A stretch of 64,000 nucleotides of DNA from Kitasatospora sp. NBC_01250 (GTDB lineage: Bacteria; Actinomycetota; Actinomycetes; Streptomycetales; Streptomycetaceae): NCBI RefSeq assembly GCF_036226465.1, contig NZ_CP108476.1, positions 5,456,001 through 5,520,000 on the forward strand, given 5' to 3'. Under the pieces are notes generated by a model. That model was not told where the DNA came from and did no database searches. It saw only the letters and a program-made list of their open reading frames with translations. A program made the position numbers and the translations under genes. Position 1 is the first letter of the stretch. Each line of letters starts with the position of its first letter. This document shows positions 1 to 9,645 of this stretch, piece after piece.

Positions 1-293
1 TCCAGCCGGCGCAGGATCGCGTCGCCGCGCGGGCCCCAGGTGAAGCGGTGGTAGACCGCGCTGATGCCGAAGAGCAGCCAGGCGCTCACGGAGTAGATGG
101 CGCAGGCGAGCCGGGCCCGCGGTGAGTCCGCCAGGCAGATCAGCACGATGCCCCCCGCCAGCGAGGCCGGGAACATGCCCGCGTGCAGCCAGCCGCGCCA
201 GGCGGGTTTGGCGGGCAGGGGCGCCGCGCTCGTCGCCGTCACGTCGGCGACCGGGTCCGTAGCCGGGTTCTGATCCGCTGTCATGGCGCTCAT
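1..293 (-). CDS. Hemolysin III / TrhA-family (PAQR-like) membrane protein, 3' part outside window
   Basis: The N-terminal 97 codons of a membrane protein run off the left edge. After a polar N-terminus, a hydrophobic helix (AGMFPASLAGGIVLICLA) is followed by a second helix and the motif SAVYHRFTWGPRG. That motif matches the first conserved His-containing segment of hemolysin III/YqfA/TrhA proteins. Family members are seven-helix inner-membrane proteins linked to membrane fluidity homeostasis; their hydrolase activity is suggested but not settled. The start is set at the ATG at 293 because AGGT lies six bases upstream; the ATG at 284 is an alternative. The gene is divergent from pckG. The catalytic C-terminal half is not visible, so the call rests on the N-terminal motif only. 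Confidence 0.72.
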   Translation of the reverse strand, partial: MSAMTADQNPATDPVADVTATSAAPLPAKPAWRGWLHAGMFPASLAGGIVLICLADSPRARLACAIYSVSAWLLFGISAVYHRFTWGPRGDAILRRL

Positions 294-296
294 GCT

Positions 297-314
297 ACCT
301 ACGCCTGCGTAGGT
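297..314. promoter_or_regulatory. Perfect 8-bp inverted repeat over the TrhA-like gene's ribosome-binding site
   Basis: ACCTACGC and GCGTAGGT are separated by CT, giving a perfect dyad whose proximal arm contains the AGGT used as ribosome-binding site for the gene starting at 293. It sits between the start codon and any promoter of that gene, a classic place for a repressor site (TetR-like dyads have this size). The cognate regulator is not identifiable here. Confidence 0.45.
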
Positions 315-346
315 TACTGATAAGTAGGAAGTGGCTCTCATCACTT

Positions 347-375
347 TTGGACAATATGGCAGAGTTGGATGTGAT
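347..375 (+). promoter_or_regulatory. Candidate sigma-70-type promoter of pckG
   Basis: TTGGAC (347-352) and TGTGAT (370-375) are separated by 17 bp, which fits a HrdB-type promoter for pckG and leaves a leader of about 180 nt. The leader is AT-richer than its surroundings and holds AGTTTT...AAAACT as outer arms of a weak dyad around 418-445. This is a pattern match only; no regulator is assigned. Confidence 0.3.
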
Positions 376-561
376 CCGGAGAGGACTCGGACGTGCCGCA
401 ACCGCCCGCGAAAGTGCCAGTTTTTGGCCATAGAGGAGCAAAACTTGCGGCAAAAACGCCATCGCGCTGTGTTGGGCTTTTCGAGCCGGGGCTACGCTGC
501 AAGCACCCTCAACCCCCCGGACGCCTGCTCGATGGCCGAGCAGGCGTGAAACGGAGCGATC

Positions 562-2388
<1,827 letters not shown>

Positions 2389-2411
2389 GCCCGCGAGGGC
2401 TCCTGCGACCA

Positions 2412-2450
2412 GGTCCGGCCGCCGCTGCGGAGTGGCGCGGCGGCCGGACC
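2412..2450. terminator. Hairpin after pckG
   Basis: GGTCCGGCCGCCGC and its complement GCGGCGGCCGGACC flank an 11-nt loop directly after the pckG stop. It is a GC-only stem without a T tract, the usual actinomycete form. Confidence 0.7.
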
Positions 2451-2467
2451 TCTGACGTCAGCGCCGT

Positions 2468-2533
2468 ACGGCCGCGGTCCCCGGGCCGGCGACCTCCCCG
2501 TCCGGGGGTCGTCGGGCCGGGGACCGCGGCCGT
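2468..2533. terminator. Second, 17-bp-arm inverted repeat between convergent genes
   Basis: A perfect 17-bp inverted repeat has arms 2468-2484 and 2517-2533. It ends 15 bp before the stop of the minus-strand aminotransferase gene, so it can terminate transcription from either side. Confidence 0.7.
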
Positions 2534-2547
2534 TCCGACATCCGTGC

Positions 2548-3762
2548 CTACGGCTGGACGTACCCCGCCAGGAAGTCGCCGATCCGGGTCACCGCGTCCT
2601 CGATCTCCTCCGGGCGCGGCAGCGTGACCAGCCGGAAGTGGTCCGGCTCCGGCCAGTTGAAGCCGCTGCCCTGGACGATCAGGATCCGCTGGGCGCGCAG
2701 CAGATCGAGCACCATCTGCGCGTCGTCCTTGATCTTGTAGACCGAGGGGTCGAGCCGCGGGAACGCGTACAGCGCGCCCTTCGGCTTCACGCAGCTGACG
2801 CCGGGGATCTCGTTGAGCAGCCGGTACGCGGCGTCGCGCGACTCCAGCAGCCGGCCGCCGGGCAGCAGCAGGTCCTTGACCGACTGCCGGCCGCCGAGCG
2901 CGGCCGCCACCGCGTGCTGCGCGGGCATGTTGGCGCAGAGCCGCATGCTGGCCAGCACGTGCAGGCCCTCGATGTAGCTCTGGGCGCGGCCCCGGTCGCC
3001 GGAGAGCACCATCCAGCCGGAGCGGAAGCCGGCCACCCGGTAGGCCTTGGACATGCCGTTGAAGGTGACGCAGAACAGGTCGGGCGCCAGCGTGGCCAGC
3101 GGCACGTGCTCCACGCCGTCGTAGAGGATCTTGTCGTAGATCTCGTCCGCGTAGATCACCAGCTGGTGCCGGCGGGCGATCTCCACGATCCCCTCGAGCA
3201 CCTCGCGCGGGTAGACCGCACCGGTGGGGTTGTTGGGGTTGATCACCACGATCGCCCGGGTCCGGTCGGTGACCTTGGACTCGATGTCCGCCAGGTCCGG
3301 GTACCACTCGGCCTGTTCGTCGCAGCGGTAGTGCACGGCGGTGCCGCCGGCCAGGCTGACCGAGGCCGTCCACAGCGGGTAGTCCGGCGCGGGGACGAGC
3401 ACCTCGTCGCCGTCGTTCAGCAGCGCGTTCATGGCGAGCTGGATCAGCTCGGAGACGCCGTTGCCGAGGAAGACGTCCTCCACGCTCAGCCCGTGCAGCC
3501 CGCGCTCCTCGTAGCTCATCACCACGGCGCGGCGCGCGGAGAGCAGGCCCTTGGAGTCGCCGTAGCCGTGCGCGGTGGAGAGGTTGCGCAGGATGTCCTG
3601 GAGGATCTCCGGCGGCGCCTCGAAGCCGAACGCGGCGGGGTTGCCGGTGTTCAGCTTGAGGATGCGATGCCCCTGGTCCTCCAGTCGCATCGCCTCGTCG
3701 AGCACCGGACCCCGGATGTCGTAGCAGACATGGGCGAGCTTGCTGGACTGGATGACCTGCAT
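2548..3762 (-). CDS. PLP-dependent aminotransferase, alanine-transaminase (AlaA)-like
   Basis: The 404-aa fold-type I class I/II aminotransferase has the Asn/Pro segment NPNNPTGAVYPREVL, the Asp that pairs with the pyridine nitrogen (YADEIYDKI), and the PLP lysine in the context GMSKAYRVAGFRSGW. C-terminal HFRLVTLP carries the substrate carboxylate-binding Arg. The N-terminus IQSSKLAHVCYDIRGPVLDEA is characteristic of the AlaA/AlaT group, which interconverts pyruvate and alanine with glutamate. The product is cytosolic. It is read convergently to pckG and shares the terminator region. Substrate specificity is inferred from overall similarity. Confidence 0.88.
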   Translation of the reverse strand: MQVIQSSKLAHVCYDIRGPVLDEAMRLEDQGHRILKLNTGNPAAFGFEAPPEILQDILRNLSTAHGYGDSKGLLSARRAVVMSYEERGLHGLSVEDVFLGNGVSELIQLAMNALLNDGDEVLVPAPDYPLWTASVSLAGGTAVHYRCDEQAEWYPDLADIESKVTDRTRAIVVINPNNPTGAVYPREVLEGIVEIARRHQLVIYADEIYDKILYDGVEHVPLATLAPDLFCVTFNGMSKAYRVAGFRSGWMVLSGDRGRAQSYIEGLHVLASMRLCANMPAQHAVAAALGGRQSVKDLLLPGGRLLESRDAAYRLLNEIPGVSCVKPKGALYAFPRLDPSVYKIKDDAQMVLDLLRAQRILIVQGSGFNWPEPDHFRLVTLPRPEEIEDAVTRIGDFLAGYVQP

Positions 3763-3846
3763 CCCGTCACTGTACGGCGCCCGGGTGTGCGCCCGCGCGT
3801 GTTCTTGACCACGCGGTCGGCGGTCACCCAGTGCCCGGCCCGCGCG

Positions 3847-6279
3847 TCACGGCACCGGCAGTGCGTAGAACGAGCGTCCCAGGGCCGCGTAGAGCAGCGC
3901 GTTCTGCGCGTCGGCGTCGAGCCGCCAGCCGGTCGCGAACCGCGAATCCGGCGCGAACACCCCGTCCACGCGCCGTCGGCGCAGATCCACCCGGTAGAGC
4001 TGATTCGACGCGCCCGGCACGAAGAGGCTGTCGTTCACCACCAGAGCGGGCTCCGCGGCGGGCGGCCCGGGCAGTGCGCAGGACCAGCGCTGGGCGCCGC
4101 TCGACGCGTCGAACGCGTACACCAGCGGCGGCCCGCAGGTGGCGAGCACCAGGCCGCGGTAGGGGGCGGGCGCCGCCCACGGCCCGCCGGCCCCCCGCGG
4201 CAGTGCGGCCTGCCACAGCTCGCTGCCGTCCGCGTTGGCCAGCGCTTGCAGGGTCGCCTCGTCCTGCCCGATCGGCAGGTAGAGCTGGTCGATCTCGGGG
4301 ACCATCCAGCTGGTGCGCTTGGTCGTACTGGTCTCCGGGTCGGATGCGCTGGTCGCCGGGAACTGCCACAGCGCGCCGCCCTGCAGCGGGTCGACCAGCG
4401 TCACGTAGCCGGAGCTCGCCGCGGCGAAGACCAGTGCACCGGTCTGCGAGTGACCGAGGCAGGCGGAGTCACTGGCGAAGATCGTGCCGCTCCGGATGAT
4501 CTTTTCGGAGAAGGCCCACTTGACCGCGTGGTTGCCGAGCGAGAGCGCGAACCAGGAGTACCGGGTGGGCGGGCCGCTGTCCGACAGCACCGGGCCGCCG
4601 CCGTACAGCGCGTAGTCGTTGGCCAGCACCAGCGTCTGCGGCAGGACGGTGCCGACCTGGGTGGCCAGCTGGCCCGGGGGCCAGGTGGGGGTGCCGTCGG
4701 GGTTCCGGGTGGCGTTGGCGGTGTTCCAGTTCTGGGAGCCGTCGGCGGTGTTGAAGCAGTAGATGGTGCTGCCGGCCAGCGCCAGGGTCAGCGGACCGCT
4801 CACCACGGGATCGCTGAGCGGGGCGTCGGGCGCCGTGAACGACCAGGCGACCACCCCGCTGGTGCCGCCCACGGCGATCAGCTGGCCGTCGGAGGTGTAG
4901 ACCAGCATGTCGTTCGCGGGCGAGGGGGCGAACTGCGGCTGCAGGTTGTCCGTGATGTCGCTGCTGTGCACCCAGAGCCGCTGCAGTTGCCCGACGGGCG
5001 GTGCGGCGAGCGGGGTACGGCCCGGGCGGCCCAGCGCCGCCCAACTCAGCGCGCCCGCGGCCGTGGTGGCGGCGGCGCCGGCGAGCAGCGCGGTGCGGCG
5101 GGAGAGCGTGGCGGGCGGGCGCGGCGGGGTGCTCACCGGCGCGGCGGCGGGCGGCGCTCCGGGGGCGGGGTCGGGGGCTTCGGCCGCGGCGGATGCGGGG
5201 TGCTCACCGGCGGGGGAGGGGCCGGCGGTGCCCGCGCCGGGGTCCCGTTCCCCGCTGGTGTTCCGTCCCGCACCGGTGAGCACCCCGCCGAGCTGGGCCA
5301 GCGCCCGGCCGAGCCCGGATCCGGCCCGCCCGCCGGGGTGCAGGTAGCCGTCCGCCGCCTGGAGCTGGTCCGCCACGACTGCCCGGGTCGCCGCCGGCAG
5401 CCAGGTCGGCAGGTATTCGAGCGTCGCCCCGGCCTCGTCCGGCAGCAGCCGTCGGCGTACCGCCCGGGCGATCGGCCGGTCGATCGGATCGCGGGAGAGC
5501 AGGTCGCGCAGCAGCGGCCGCAGGCCGGCCGGCACCGCGCGCAGGTCCGGGCCGTGGCCGGTGAGCCGGTCGAACCGCCCGGCGAGGGTGCCCGGTCTGC
5601 TCCGGTGCGGCGGGCCGGGATGCGGGCGGTGGCCGGTGGCGGCGTAGTAGAGCACCGCGCCCAGCGCGTACAGGTCCCCGGCCGGCCCGGCCCGGAAGCC
5701 CGCCGCCGCCTCGGGGGCCAGGTAGCCGGGCGTGCCGATCACCGCGCCGGTGCGGGTCAGGGCGGGCGCCCCGGCGGCGCGGGCGATGCCGAAGTCGATC
5801 ACCCGCGGCCCGGTGGCGGTCACCAGCACGTTGGCGGGCGTCAGATCGCGGTGCGCCAGCCCCGCCGCGTGGATCGCGGTGAGCGCCTCGGCCAGCCCGG
5901 CGCCCAGCCGGCGCACCGTCCGCTCCGGCAGCGCCCCGACCTGCTCCACCAGCTCGCGCAGTGCCACGCCGCGGACGAACTCGGTGGCCAGCCAGGGTGG
6001 TTCGGCCTCCGGGTCGGCCGCGAGCAGCGCCGCCACGTACGGGCTGCTGACCGCGCCGGCGGCCGTCACCTCGGCCCGGAACCGGGGCCGGTAGTCGCGC
6101 CCCCGCGCGTAGTCGGCGTCCACCACCTTGACCGCGACGGCCCGGACCGGACCCGGCCCCTCGCCCTCGCTCGGCCGCCCCAGGTAGACCCGGCCCATGC
6201 CGCCGGAACCGAGCCGGGCCAGCAGCCGGTACGGCCCGATGGCCTGCGGATCCTGCGGCCCGAGTGGCTGCAGCCCCAT
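3847..6279 (-). CDS. Membrane Ser/Thr protein kinase with PQQ-like beta-propeller domain
   Basis: The 810-aa product opens with a Hanks-type kinase domain (about residues 15-275): glycine loop LGSGGMGRVYLG, VAVKVV lysine, catalytic HRDLTPANVL and IDFGIA (DFG). A Pro/Ala-rich juxtamembrane region follows, then one hydrophobic helix (TALLAGAAATTAAGALSW, about residue 390). The rest is a WD/PQQ-like repeat region with several AxDGSxLW and AFDASSGAQRW type blades, expected outside the cell. The architecture is that of actinobacterial receptor kinases in which the propeller may sense a ligand or partner. It starts at ATG 6279 and is divergent from the prepilin peptidase. The ligand is unknown. Confidence 0.93.
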   Translation of the reverse strand: MGLQPLGPQDPQAIGPYRLLARLGSGGMGRVYLGRPSEGEGPGPVRAVAVKVVDADYARGRDYRPRFRAEVTAAGAVSSPYVAALLAADPEAEPPWLATEFVRGVALRELVEQVGALPERTVRRLGAGLAEALTAIHAAGLAHRDLTPANVLVTATGPRVIDFGIARAAGAPALTRTGAVIGTPGYLAPEAAAGFRAGPAGDLYALGAVLYYAATGHRPHPGPPHRSRPGTLAGRFDRLTGHGPDLRAVPAGLRPLLRDLLSRDPIDRPIARAVRRRLLPDEAGATLEYLPTWLPAATRAVVADQLQAADGYLHPGGRAGSGLGRALAQLGGVLTGAGRNTSGERDPGAGTAGPSPAGEHPASAAAEAPDPAPGAPPAAAPVSTPPRPPATLSRRTALLAGAAATTAAGALSWAALGRPGRTPLAAPPVGQLQRLWVHSSDITDNLQPQFAPSPANDMLVYTSDGQLIAVGGTSGVVAWSFTAPDAPLSDPVVSGPLTLALAGSTIYCFNTADGSQNWNTANATRNPDGTPTWPPGQLATQVGTVLPQTLVLANDYALYGGGPVLSDSGPPTRYSWFALSLGNHAVKWAFSEKIIRSGTIFASDSACLGHSQTGALVFAAASSGYVTLVDPLQGGALWQFPATSASDPETSTTKRTSWMVPEIDQLYLPIGQDEATLQALANADGSELWQAALPRGAGGPWAAPAPYRGLVLATCGPPLVYAFDASSGAQRWSCALPGPPAAEPALVVNDSLFVPGASNQLYRVDLRRRRVDGVFAPDSRFATGWRLDADAQNALLYAALGRSFYALPVP

Positions 6280-6430
6280 GCGTGTGGTCCCCCGTGCGTC
6301 CTCGGTGACGATCGGTCAGATCACTACTGTGGTGGGCGCGCGCCCCGCTGGGAAGACCAACAGCGGTGTGCGCGGGCGCAGTCCGGGCCGTCGTGATTGG
6401 CGGTGGCGTGCGCAGGGGAGGAGCACCGGC

Positions 6431-7120
6431 ATGATCGGTCTGATCCTCGGCACGCTGGCCGGCGCCGCCGCCGCGCCGGTCCTGCGCGCCGCCGCCACCC
6501 GCCACGCGGTGCCCGCCGGCGAGCCGCCGCGCACCTGCCGCTGCGCGCGGGCCCGCCGGTGGCTGCCGCCGACCGGCCGCTGCCCGGGGTGCGCCGAGCT
6601 CTCCGGCCCGCCGCCGCTGGCCGTGGAGGTCGTCGCGGTGGGGGTGGGCCTGGCCGTCGGCACGGCGGCGAGCTGGCCGATCGGGCTGCTGCTGGCCTGG
6701 GTCGGCCTGTTCGGCGTGGTGCTCGCCTTCGTCGACGCCGCGGTGCACCGCCTGCCGGACGCGCTGACCCTGCCGCTGGCCGCCGGCACCGCCGTCCTGC
6801 TCCTCGGCACCGGCTTCCGGCACGGCGACGTCCTGCTCCGCTGCCTGCTGGCCGCCCTCGTGCTCGGCCTGGTCTACTGGTCGCTGGCCGCACTCGGCCC
6901 GATGGGCCTGGGCGACGCCAAACTCGCCCCGACCCTGGGCGCGTTGCTCGCCTGGTACGGCTGGCGCTGGGTGCTGGACGGCGCCTTCGCGGGCTTCCTG
7001 CTCGCCGCCTGCTGGGGGCTGGCCCTGCTGCTGACCCGCCGGGCCAGACCCAAGGACCCGCTGCCGTTCGGGCCGTGCATGCTGCTCGGGGCGCTGCTGA
7101 CGGTGCTGGCGGCGAGCTGA
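6431..7120 (+). CDS. Prepilin peptidase, A24 family
   Basis: This integral membrane aspartic peptidase has 229 aa and about six to seven hydrophobic helices. The GxGD signature is GPMGLGDAKLAPTLGALL; the partner Asp is in AFVDAAVHRLPDALTLP. A short N-terminal Cys pair set (TCRC and RCPGC) resembles the zinc-binding loop of bifunctional prepilin peptidase/methylases, although the methylase part is reduced. In streptomycetes such enzymes process Tad/Flp-type or pseudopilin precursors. No pilin genes are adjacent, so the substrate must be encoded elsewhere. The start at 6431 is chosen for the strong GGGGAGGAG just upstream; in-frame codons before it lack one. Confidence 0.88.
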   Translation: MIGLILGTLAGAAAAPVLRAAATRHAVPAGEPPRTCRCARARRWLPPTGRCPGCAELSGPPPLAVEVVAVGVGLAVGTAASWPIGLLLAWVGLFGVVLAFVDAAVHRLPDALTLPLAAGTAVLLLGTGFRHGDVLLRCLLAALVLGLVYWSLAALGPMGLGDAKLAPTLGALLAWYGWRWVLDGAFAGFLLAACWGLALLLTRRARPKDPLPFGPCMLLGALLTVLAAS

Positions 7121-7186
7121 GCGGCGGGCCGTCGGTGGTGCGGCGGGCCGGGGCCGGCCCGCCGCACCAGGCGTGGCGGGTAGTGG

Positions 7187-7588
7187 TCAGCCGCAGTCGG
7201 TGGTGATCGAGGCCACCCGGTGGCCGTCGAGCTCGTGGTCGCCGGAACCGGCGAGCTCCTGCTCCTCGCCCGCGAACTTCGGCTGGTTGTTGAGGCGGAT
7301 GACGCAGCCGAAGTCGTCGGGCACCGGGTTGCGGGCGGAGAGCGGGTGGATGGGCGGTTCGATGTCGTCCCGGTCGGGGAACTGGAAGCCCTCGTCCGTC
7401 ACATGCGCGTCCTCGGCGAAGAGCAGCCGGCCGGTCTGGTACTCCCCCTCCCAGAGGCAGAAGTAGCCCTCCTTGCACACCTGTGCCGAGGGACCGGCGT
7501 CGGCGCGGGTGGTGGCGGACGCGGCGTTGGCCGACAGGCCCACGGCGGCCACGGCGATGACGGCCAGACGGAAGCGGCGATGACGCAT
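7187..7588 (-). CDS. Secreted peptidase inhibitor-like protein, family I36
   Basis: The short exported protein of about 133 aa begins MRHRRFRLAVIAVAAVGL and has an Ala-X-Ala cleavage region (ANAASA). The mature part contains CKEGYFCLWEGEYQTGRLL, the hallmark start of the I36/SMPI beta-gamma-crystallin-like inhibitor fold, and closes with a Cys near the C-terminus for a disulfide. SMPI-type proteins inhibit metalloproteases; whether this member does is not visible. Start 7588 has GGAG at the correct spacing, while upstream ATG codons at 7603 and 7615 lack one. It is divergent from the S12 hydrolase gene. Confidence 0.8.
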   Translation of the reverse strand: MRHRRFRLAVIAVAAVGLSANAASATTRADAGPSAQVCKEGYFCLWEGEYQTGRLLFAEDAHVTDEGFQFPDRDDIEPPIHPLSARNPVPDDFGCVIRLNNQPKFAGEEQELAGSGDHELDGHRVASITTDCG

Positions 7589-7832
7589 GGGGACTCCGTT
7601 CATCGGGGGCGCCACGGGCAGTCACCACGTGGCCACTGCATGCTATCGATGGTGTACGGAGAGTCAGGCTCCCCTGTGCGCGTTTCGGACATCGTCGCGG
7701 GCACCGGGGCGTCCCTCGGGGGTCCTCCTCAGGGGCGTTCCAGGGTTGTACCCGATACCCGGCAGGGGCGCCGCGCCGACAGGATGTACCCGTACCGAAC
7801 ACCAGTTGACGCATCCTCAGTCGGAGTCCTTG

Positions 7833-9080
7833 ATGAACACCCTCGTCCGTCGCATCGCCACCCTGAGCCTGGCCTGTTCCGCGCTGGTCGCCACCACCGC
7901 GGCGGGCGGGGCGACGGCCTTTGCGGACGCACCCGCCTCCTCGGGCGGCGCGCCGGTCTCCACGCCCGGCTTCCCCGCGCTGGACCCGGCCGCGCTCCAG
8001 GCGGCCATCGACATCCGCCCCGGCGACCAGGCGGCGGGCGCCATCGCCCGGGTCGCCGAGCCGGGCCAGCTGTGGCGCGGCGCCTCCGGCGACACCGTGA
8101 CCGGCCGCAGCGTCGCGGACAACGCGCACTTCCACATCGGCAGCATCTCGAAGACCTTCGAGACCGTGGTGATCCTGCAGCTGGCGCAGGAGGGCCGGAT
8201 CGACCTGGACCAGAGCGTGCAGTCGTACCTGCCCGGCCTGCTCCCGGACCGCTACGCCCCGATCACCGTCCGGGAACTGCTCAACATGACCAGCGGCCTG
8301 CCGGACGTCTTCGAGGGCGCACCGGCGCTGACCGCGGACCAGCAGATCGCCGACCACCTCCAGTACCGCACCTTCGACGACGAGATCGAGGGCACCCTGC
8401 GGCCCACCGACCGCCCCTGGCCGACCGCGCACTTCGCGCCCGGCACCGAGCAGGAGTACAACTCGCTCGGCTTCCGGATCGGCGGCGCGCTGATCGAGCA
8501 CATCACCGGCAACTCGTACCGGGACGAGGTCACCAGCCGCATCCTCGACCCGCTGCACCTGGACCAGACCTCGGTGCCCGAGGACGACCCGACCATGCCC
8601 AGGCCCTACCTGCACGGCTACCTCACCAACAGCGCCGGCCAGCCCGTCGACGTCAGCGAGCAGGGCGGCGACCCGTCCAACATGATCTCCACCCCGGCCG
8701 ACCTGGACCACTTCATCAGCGCACTCTTCAAGGGCCAACTGCTGCCGCCCGCCCAGCTGAACGAGATGTTCACGCTGCCCAAGGGCCCCGACGGCAAGCC
8801 CGTCCCGTACACCGACACCTTCAACTGCGCCGTCGCCGGCAAGCCCGGCCCGGCCTGCTTCGGCGCGGGCCTGATGTCCATCCCGCTGCCGAACGGCCAG
8901 ACGCTGTGGGGCAAGACGGGCCACGACTACGGCTACGTCAACGGGATGTTCGCGACGCGTGACCTCTCGCTGCGCGCGGTGTTCTCGGTCTCCAGCACGG
9001 CGGTCAACAACGGCGGCCCCTCAGCGGTGTCGGACCGCCTGCTGGGCGCGGTGCTGGCCCCGGGGGCGGGTGGGAAGTGA
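7833..9080 (+). CDS. Secreted serine hydrolase, S12 beta-lactamase / D-Ala-D-Ala carboxypeptidase family
   Basis: The 415-aa protein has a classical signal peptide ending around ATAFADA. All three catalytic motifs of the penicillin-recognising fold are visible: S104-I-S-K107, Tyr-x-Asn-like EYNSLG, and the third-box WGKTGHDYG. The family covers streptomycete R61-type DD-carboxypeptidases, esterases and class C beta-lactamase relatives. The extracellular location and overall length favour a DD-carboxypeptidase or esterase role in the wall. GGAG lies seven bases before the ATG. The last codons approach the convergent type-VII-like operon (8-bp gap) with no terminator visible. Confidence 0.92.
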   Translation: MNTLVRRIATLSLACSALVATTAAGGATAFADAPASSGGAPVSTPGFPALDPAALQAAIDIRPGDQAAGAIARVAEPGQLWRGASGDTVTGRSVADNAHFHIGSISKTFETVVILQLAQEGRIDLDQSVQSYLPGLLPDRYAPITVRELLNMTSGLPDVFEGAPALTADQQIADHLQYRTFDDEIEGTLRPTDRPWPTAHFAPGTEQEYNSLGFRIGGALIEHITGNSYRDEVTSRILDPLHLDQTSVPEDDPTMPRPYLHGYLTNSAGQPVDVSEQGGDPSNMISTPADLDHFISALFKGQLLPPAQLNEMFTLPKGPDGKPVPYTDTFNCAVAGKPGPACFGAGLMSIPLPNGQTLWGKTGHDYGYVNGMFATRDLSLRAVFSVSSTAVNNGGPSAVSDRLLGAVLAPGAGGK

Positions 9081-9088
9081 GGGCCGGG

Positions 9089-9622
9089 TCAGCGCTCGGT
9101 GTAGCCGGGGAGGGCGCGGAGCTGGGCGATCAGGTCGTCGCGGGCGGTGCGTTCGTGGTGGGGGACGAGGCGCAGGGCATCGATGGTCGCGGAAAGAAAG
9201 ACGCCGGGGGCGAGGAAGACGATGCTGAGGATGTAGACGAGAAGGGGAAGAGCGAGCAGGTTGCGGATGGCCCTGCTCGGGGGCTTCCGGAGGCCGGGGA
9301 AGGGGAGTTCGCGGCTGAAGAAGGCCATCCGGAAGCCTTCGATGGTGGCGAGGACCCCGAAGGCCACGACCCCCCACCACTCCGCGCCGAAGCGGGTCGT
9401 GTGGGGGTCGTCCACGAGGATCAACTTGTACATCAGGAGTGACACGGCCATCGCTCCCGCCGCCAAGGCAAGGATGATCACACGGGCTGCCCAGTAGCGC
9501 CAGCGGCGCAGGTACCAACCGAGGCCGACCCCGGGGATCGAGAGCAGCGTCACGCCGTCGGGGAGATGCGGCAGGTGTACGCGTTCCCAGGACGGTGGGA
9601 CGGCCTTGTCGCGCTTGCGCAT
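9089..9622 (-). CDS. Small multi-pass membrane protein at end of type-VII-like operon; candidate immunity protein
   Basis: The 177-aa product has no recognised family. Hydropathy by eye shows three or four membrane segments: VIILALAAGAMAVSLLMYKL, WWGVVAFGVLATIEGF and LLALPLLVYILSIVFLAPGVFL, with charged cytosol-like ends. It is the last gene of a minus-strand operon, 23 bp after the large WXG-type protein gene. A multi-pass protein directly downstream of a glycine-zipper candidate toxin is the position and type expected of an immunity protein. That role is inference; no homology is claimed. Confidence 0.7.
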   Translation of the reverse strand: MRKRDKAVPPSWERVHLPHLPDGVTLLSIPGVGLGWYLRRWRYWAARVIILALAAGAMAVSLLMYKLILVDDPHTTRFGAEWWGVVAFGVLATIEGFRMAFFSRELPFPGLRKPPSRAIRNLLALPLLVYILSIVFLAPGVFLSATIDALRLVPHHERTARDDLIAQLRALPGYTER

Positions 9623-9645
9623 GTGCTGATCCTTGCGTGGGGGCG

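Noticed and set aside
2638..6396. 1252-codon plus-strand open frame opposite aminotransferase and kinase genes
   Set aside because: It spans two clear minus-strand genes and their gap and has no recognisable domain; it is a compositional shadow.
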